Assembly: GCA_022425445.1 (NCBI GenBank)
Contig: JAKMFM010000238.1
Location: forward strand, 1 to 8,697
From: Planktomarina sp.
GTDB lineage: Bacteria; Pseudomonadota; Alphaproteobacteria; Rhodobacterales; Rhodobacteraceae
Reading direction: 5' to 3'
DNA length: 8,697 nt
In this document: positions 6,361 through 8,697 of the stretch, in pieces
How the letters are laid out: each line of letters starts with the position of its first letter
Position numbering within the stretch: the stretch's first letter is position 1
Translations under genes and position numbers: made by a program
Notes under the pieces: model-generated
Told to the model about the DNA's origin: nothing
What the model saw: the letters and a program-made list of their open reading frames with translations, nothing else
Databases searched by the model: none

Positions 6361-7080
6361 ATGGCTTCAGTTATTCGACTACATGTAAATCACCCGCTGG
6401 GGGCGGGGCAATCGGTTCCTTTGAGCCGAGAACAATCGCATTACCTCTTCGGCGTGATGCGCAAAGGCGTGGGGGAAGTTCTTGAACTGTTTAACGGTCA
6501 AGATGGCGAGTGGCTGGGGCGTGTGCTGCAGGCTGGCAAACGAAATGGCCTTTTACTATGTGAACGCCAGTCCAAGCCGATGCAGCTGCCGCCCGATCTG
6601 TGGCTCCTCTTCGCACCAATAAAGAAGGCGCGCACGGATTTCATTGTCGAAAAAGCCACAGAGATGGGCGTGGCGCAGATCCTGCCGGTACAGAGCGACT
6701 TTACCAATTCTGAGCGAATTCGCCAAGACCGTTTGCAAAATCATGCCGTAGAGGCTGCTGAGCAATGCGGTGGCACCTATGTGCCTGTGGTGCATGAGCT
6801 GCAAAAACTTTCAAAGCTGTTGGATGGTTGGGACCCGCAGCGCCAGATTATGTTTTGTGATGAAACCCGTCTGGGATCTGGCGCGGGTCTGCCCTCTTTG
6901 GCGGGTCCGTGGGCCGTTTTGATCGGACCGGAGGGGGGATTTAGCCCAGCGGAACGGGGGCGGCTCAATGAGATGCCCCAAGCGCATGGGGTGTCGCTGG
7001 GTCCTAGAATTTTGCGCGCCGATACGGCCGCGGTGGTGGCGTTGACCCTTTGGCAGAGTGCTTTGGGGGATTGGCAATGA
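6361..7080 (+). CDS. rsmE: 16S rRNA (uracil-1498-N3)-methyltransferase
   Basis: RsmE uses S-adenosylmethionine to methylate N3 of U1498 in 16S rRNA of the assembled 30S subunit. The 239-residue product (E. coli RsmE has 243) has an N-terminal PUA-like region (about 1-70) and a C-terminal SPOUT domain with a trefoil knot. Visible motifs are EKATEMGV (97-104), EAAEQCGG (131-138), IGPEGGFSPAE (188-198) and LGPRILRADTAA (213-224), the last two lining the methyl-donor pocket. I chose ATG 6361 because MASVIRLHVNHPLGAGQ fits family N-termini; an in-frame TTG at 6340 would add seven residues and overlap divergent ubiA by 9 bp. No clear Shine-Dalgarno precedes ATG 6361, so translation may start from a nearly leaderless message. 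The stop overlaps the start of the next gene as ATGA. Confidence 0.95.
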   Translation: MASVIRLHVNHPLGAGQSVPLSREQSHYLFGVMRKGVGEVLELFNGQDGEWLGRVLQAGKRNGLLLCERQSKPMQLPPDLWLLFAPIKKARTDFIVEKATEMGVAQILPVQSDFTNSERIRQDRLQNHAVEAAEQCGGTYVPVVHELQKLSKLLDGWDPQRQIMFCDETRLGSGAGLPSLAGPWAVLIGPEGGFSPAERGRLNEMPQAHGVSLGPRILRADTAAVVALTLWQSALGDWQ

Positions 7081-7589
7081 GCTTTATTCGTCCCGAGGCG
7101 CTCCGCAGTCTGCGAAAATACCGAGGATTTATCTTTGCGGGTATGGTTGTGATCGCCGGGCTGTTGATCGTGCTGAGCAGCTTTGGCACAACCCGGCTTG
7201 CGGGTGGTGTGATCGCGGTGATGGGCGCGTTGATTGGCCATGACGCCTATCGCCGTTTCAAATTCCCTGTCGGCCATGGCGGCGCTGGGGTTGTGGAGGT
7301 CGATGAGCGGCAAGTCAGCTATTTTGCTGCGGGCAAGGGCCATTCCATTTCACTCGACAGTTTGGAACGCATTGAGTTGCACCGCAATGTGCACGGTCGC
7401 ACAACTTGGGTATTTTTTGGCCCCGAGGGCATGCTTTCGGTACCGGGTGATGCAGAGGGCACCGGCAATCTCTTTGATGCTTTGGTGGCATTGCCGGGGG
7501 TGAATTATGCGCAAGCTGAGGCTGCAAGCCAGGGGCGCGGCCCAGATTTATTTCTCATTTGGCAACGCAATCGCCGGAAACTTCATTAA
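7077..7589 (+). CDS. Two-helix membrane protein of unknown function, coupled to rsmE
   Basis: I do not recognise a named family. The 170-residue product has a short basic N-terminus (RSLRKYRG), two hydrophobic helices (about 17-36 and 40-57) joined by a tight turn, then a soluble part rich in predicted beta strands (about 70-165: GVVEVDERQVSYFA, SISLDSLERIELHR, RTTWVFFGPEGMLSVPG) that ends with a basic tail (QRNRRKLH). The helical hairpin followed by a beta-rich domain resembles small bacterial PH-like membrane proteins, but that is a fold impression only. Both ends are probably cytoplasmic, judged from the flanking basic residues. ATG 7077 overlaps the rsmE stop by 4 bp (ATGA), and GGGGGA at 7065-7070 lies 6 bases upstream, so translation is coupled to rsmE. 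gshA follows 73 bp later on the same strand. Confidence 0.85.
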   Translation: MSFIRPEALRSLRKYRGFIFAGMVVIAGLLIVLSSFGTTRLAGGVIAVMGALIGHDAYRRFKFPVGHGGAGVVEVDERQVSYFAAGKGHSISLDSLERIELHRNVHGRTTWVFFGPEGMLSVPGDAEGTGNLFDALVALPGVNYAQAEAASQGRGPDLFLIWQRNRRKLH

Positions 7590-7649
7590 CCCTGTCTTGA
7601 CTTGCCCGCATTGAGAGGCCACCTGTCAGGATCAACGGTCACGAAAAGC

Positions 7650-7653
7650 GGAG
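7650..7653 (+). promoter_or_regulatory. Ribosome-binding site of gshA
   Basis: GGAG is followed after 9 bases, ending in a run of six C, by ATG 7663. It supports that ATG as the gshA start. Elsewhere in the 73-bp gap (7590-7662) a TTGACT at 7597-7602 resembles a -35 box, but no good -10 box is at 16-18 bp. Confidence 0.55.
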
Positions 7654-7662
7654 TCTCCCCCC

Positions 7663-8697
7663 ATGTCTATTCCACAATCTGGCGGAGGCCCGATCGAAAG
7701 CTTTGACCAATTGGCGTCCTTACTTGAAAAAGGCAATAAACCGAAAAGTGATTGGCGCATTGGTACGGAACATGAAAAATTCGGCTATTGCAAAGACACG
7801 CTGGCCCCCTTGCCCTATGACGGTGAGCGGTCTGTGCTCTCCATTTTGCAAGGGTTGCGCGATCAGTTTCATTGGGTGCCGCTCGAGGAAAACGGCTATC
7901 TTATTGGACTGACCAAAGACGGCGCAAACGTAAGCCTTGAGCCGGGCGGCGCTCTGGAACTTTCGGGTGCTCCGCTTGAAACCATCCATGAAACCTGTGA
8001 TGAGGTGAACCAGCACCTGCGAGAGGTGAAAGAAATTGCCGACAAAATAGGTGTCGGATTTATCGGCCTTGGGGCCGCACCCATCTGGACGCACGAAGAG
8101 GTGGGGTTGATGCCCAAGGGGCGTTATAAGTTGATGGACGCCTATATGGGCAAGGTGGGCACCATGGGCCGCACGATGATGCGGCGCACTTGCACCGTAC
8201 AGGTTAATCTCGATTTTTCTTCTGAAGCCGATATGGTGAAAAAATTTCGCGTGGCTCTGGCGTTGCAGCCGGTAGCAACCGCGCTTTTTGCCAATTCGCC
8301 CTTCTTTGAAGGCCAAGTGAACGGCCATAAATCCTGGCGGTCGCGGGTCTGGCGGGATTTGGATGCGGACCGCACGGGAATGCTGCCCTTTGTGTTTGAA
8401 GAGGGGATGGGGTTTCAGCGCTATGTGGACTATGCCTTAGATGTGCCGATGTATTTTGTTTATCGTGATGGCAAATATATCAATGCTTTGGGTCAATCTT
8501 TCCGCGACTTTCTGAAGGGAAAATTGCCTGCATTACCTGGCGAAGTGCCGACACTCAGCGATTGGGCCGATCACCTGACAACCATATTCCCGGAAGCGCG
8601 TATCAAGCAATTCATGGAAATGCGCGGCGCAGATGGCGGGCCGTGGCGCCGTCTTTGCGCTTTGCCAGCCTTTTGGGTTGGGCTTTTGTACGATCAA
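7663..8697 (+). CDS. gshA: Glutamate-cysteine ligase (gamma-glutamylcysteine synthetase), 3'-truncated by the window end
   Basis: This enzyme joins glutamate and cysteine with ATP to form gamma-glutamylcysteine, the first step of glutathione synthesis in the cytoplasm. The frame is open from ATG 7663 to the last base, 345 codons; family members of this plant/alphaproteobacterial class have about 450-460 residues, so roughly a quarter is missing. Visible are IGTEHEKFGY (33-42) and SLEPGGALELSGAPLETIHE (91-110), which form the glutamate/ATP site, MRRTCTVQVNLDFSSEADM (173-191), RTGMLPFVFEEG (237-248) and MRGADGGPWRRLCALPAFW (320-338). The sequence is much closer to plant GCL than to the unrelated-looking E. 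coli GshA. Residues matching the two cysteines of plant disulfide CC2 (Arabidopsis Cys349 and Cys364) are both alanine here (275, 290), while positions matching Cys186 and Cys406 are cysteine (112, 332); this alignment is from memory. GGAG lies 9 bases upstream. It may share a transcript with rsmE or have its own promoter. Confidence 0.96.
   Translation, partial: MSIPQSGGGPIESFDQLASLLEKGNKPKSDWRIGTEHEKFGYCKDTLAPLPYDGERSVLSILQGLRDQFHWVPLEENGYLIGLTKDGANVSLEPGGALELSGAPLETIHETCDEVNQHLREVKEIADKIGVGFIGLGAAPIWTHEEVGLMPKGRYKLMDAYMGKVGTMGRTMMRRTCTVQVNLDFSSEADMVKKFRVALALQPVATALFANSPFFEGQVNGHKSWRSRVWRDLDADRTGMLPFVFEEGMGFQRYVDYALDVPMYFVYRDGKYINALGQSFRDFLKGKLPALPGEVPTLSDWADHLTTIFPEARIKQFMEMRGADGGPWRRLCALPAFWVGLLYDQ

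Noticed and set aside
6380..6387. TACATGTA palindrome just inside rsmE, possibly an operator for the divergent pair.
   Set aside because: A single 8-bp palindrome within codons Leu-His-Val is weak evidence and no second copy is present.
7597..7626. TTGACT before gshA as a full promoter.
   Set aside because: The -35-like box is good, but the sequences 16-18 bp downstream (such as ACCTGT) match the -10 consensus poorly.
1..8697. Search for a novel defence, mobile or biosynthetic system.
   Set aside because: The genes are housekeeping functions plus an OmpA-family envelope protein and two small unknown membrane proteins; no integrase, transposase, terminal repeat, toxin pair, array or clear compositional break was seen.

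Overview
The window reads as ordinary, gene-dense chromosome from an alphaproteobacterium, most likely of the Rhodobacterales (Roseobacter group). The evidence is the UbiA, PgsA, UvrC and GshA protein sequences, the plant/alphaproteobacterial-type glutamate-cysteine ligase, and the gene order (uvrC-pgsA-moaD-moaE, and ubiA next to rsmE and gshA). I judge the lineage from remembered family sequences, not from a search. Almost every base is coding. The longest stretch without a gene is 127 bp, between uvrC and pgsA. I saw no tRNA, rRNA, CRISPR array, insertion sequence, phage gene or attachment site.

Left block, plus strand (1-3117): the 3' part of uvrC (nucleotide excision repair), then pgsA (phosphatidylglycerolphosphate synthase), moaD and moaE (the two subunits of molybdopterin synthase). 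pgsA, moaD and moaE are separated by 5 bp and 1 bp and are almost certainly co-transcribed. uvrC may join them across the 127-bp gap, which holds an 8-bp inverted repeat.

Middle block, minus strand (6348 down to 3127): ubiA (4-hydroxybenzoate polyprenyltransferase, ubiquinone synthesis), then a large envelope protein with a C-terminal OmpA-like peptidoglycan-binding domain preceded by BON-like repeats, then a small membrane-anchored coiled-coil protein whose start overlaps the end of the OmpA-family gene by 8 bp. This block converges on moaE with only 9 bp between the two stop codons.

Right block, plus strand (6361-8697): rsmE (16S rRNA m3U1498 methyltransferase), a 170-residue two-helix membrane protein of unknown function coupled to rsmE by an ATGA overlap, and the 5' three quarters of gshA (glutathione synthesis), cut by the window end. 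ubiA and rsmE are divergent with only 12 bp between their start codons, so each promoter must lie inside the other gene or the genes must be read from elsewhere.

I looked for a new system and did not find a convincing one. The points most worth a second look are the OmpA/BON-like protein with its coupled coiled-coil partner, the cysteine pattern of GshA, the squeezed divergent ubiA/rsmE start region, and the unknown membrane protein tied to rsmE.
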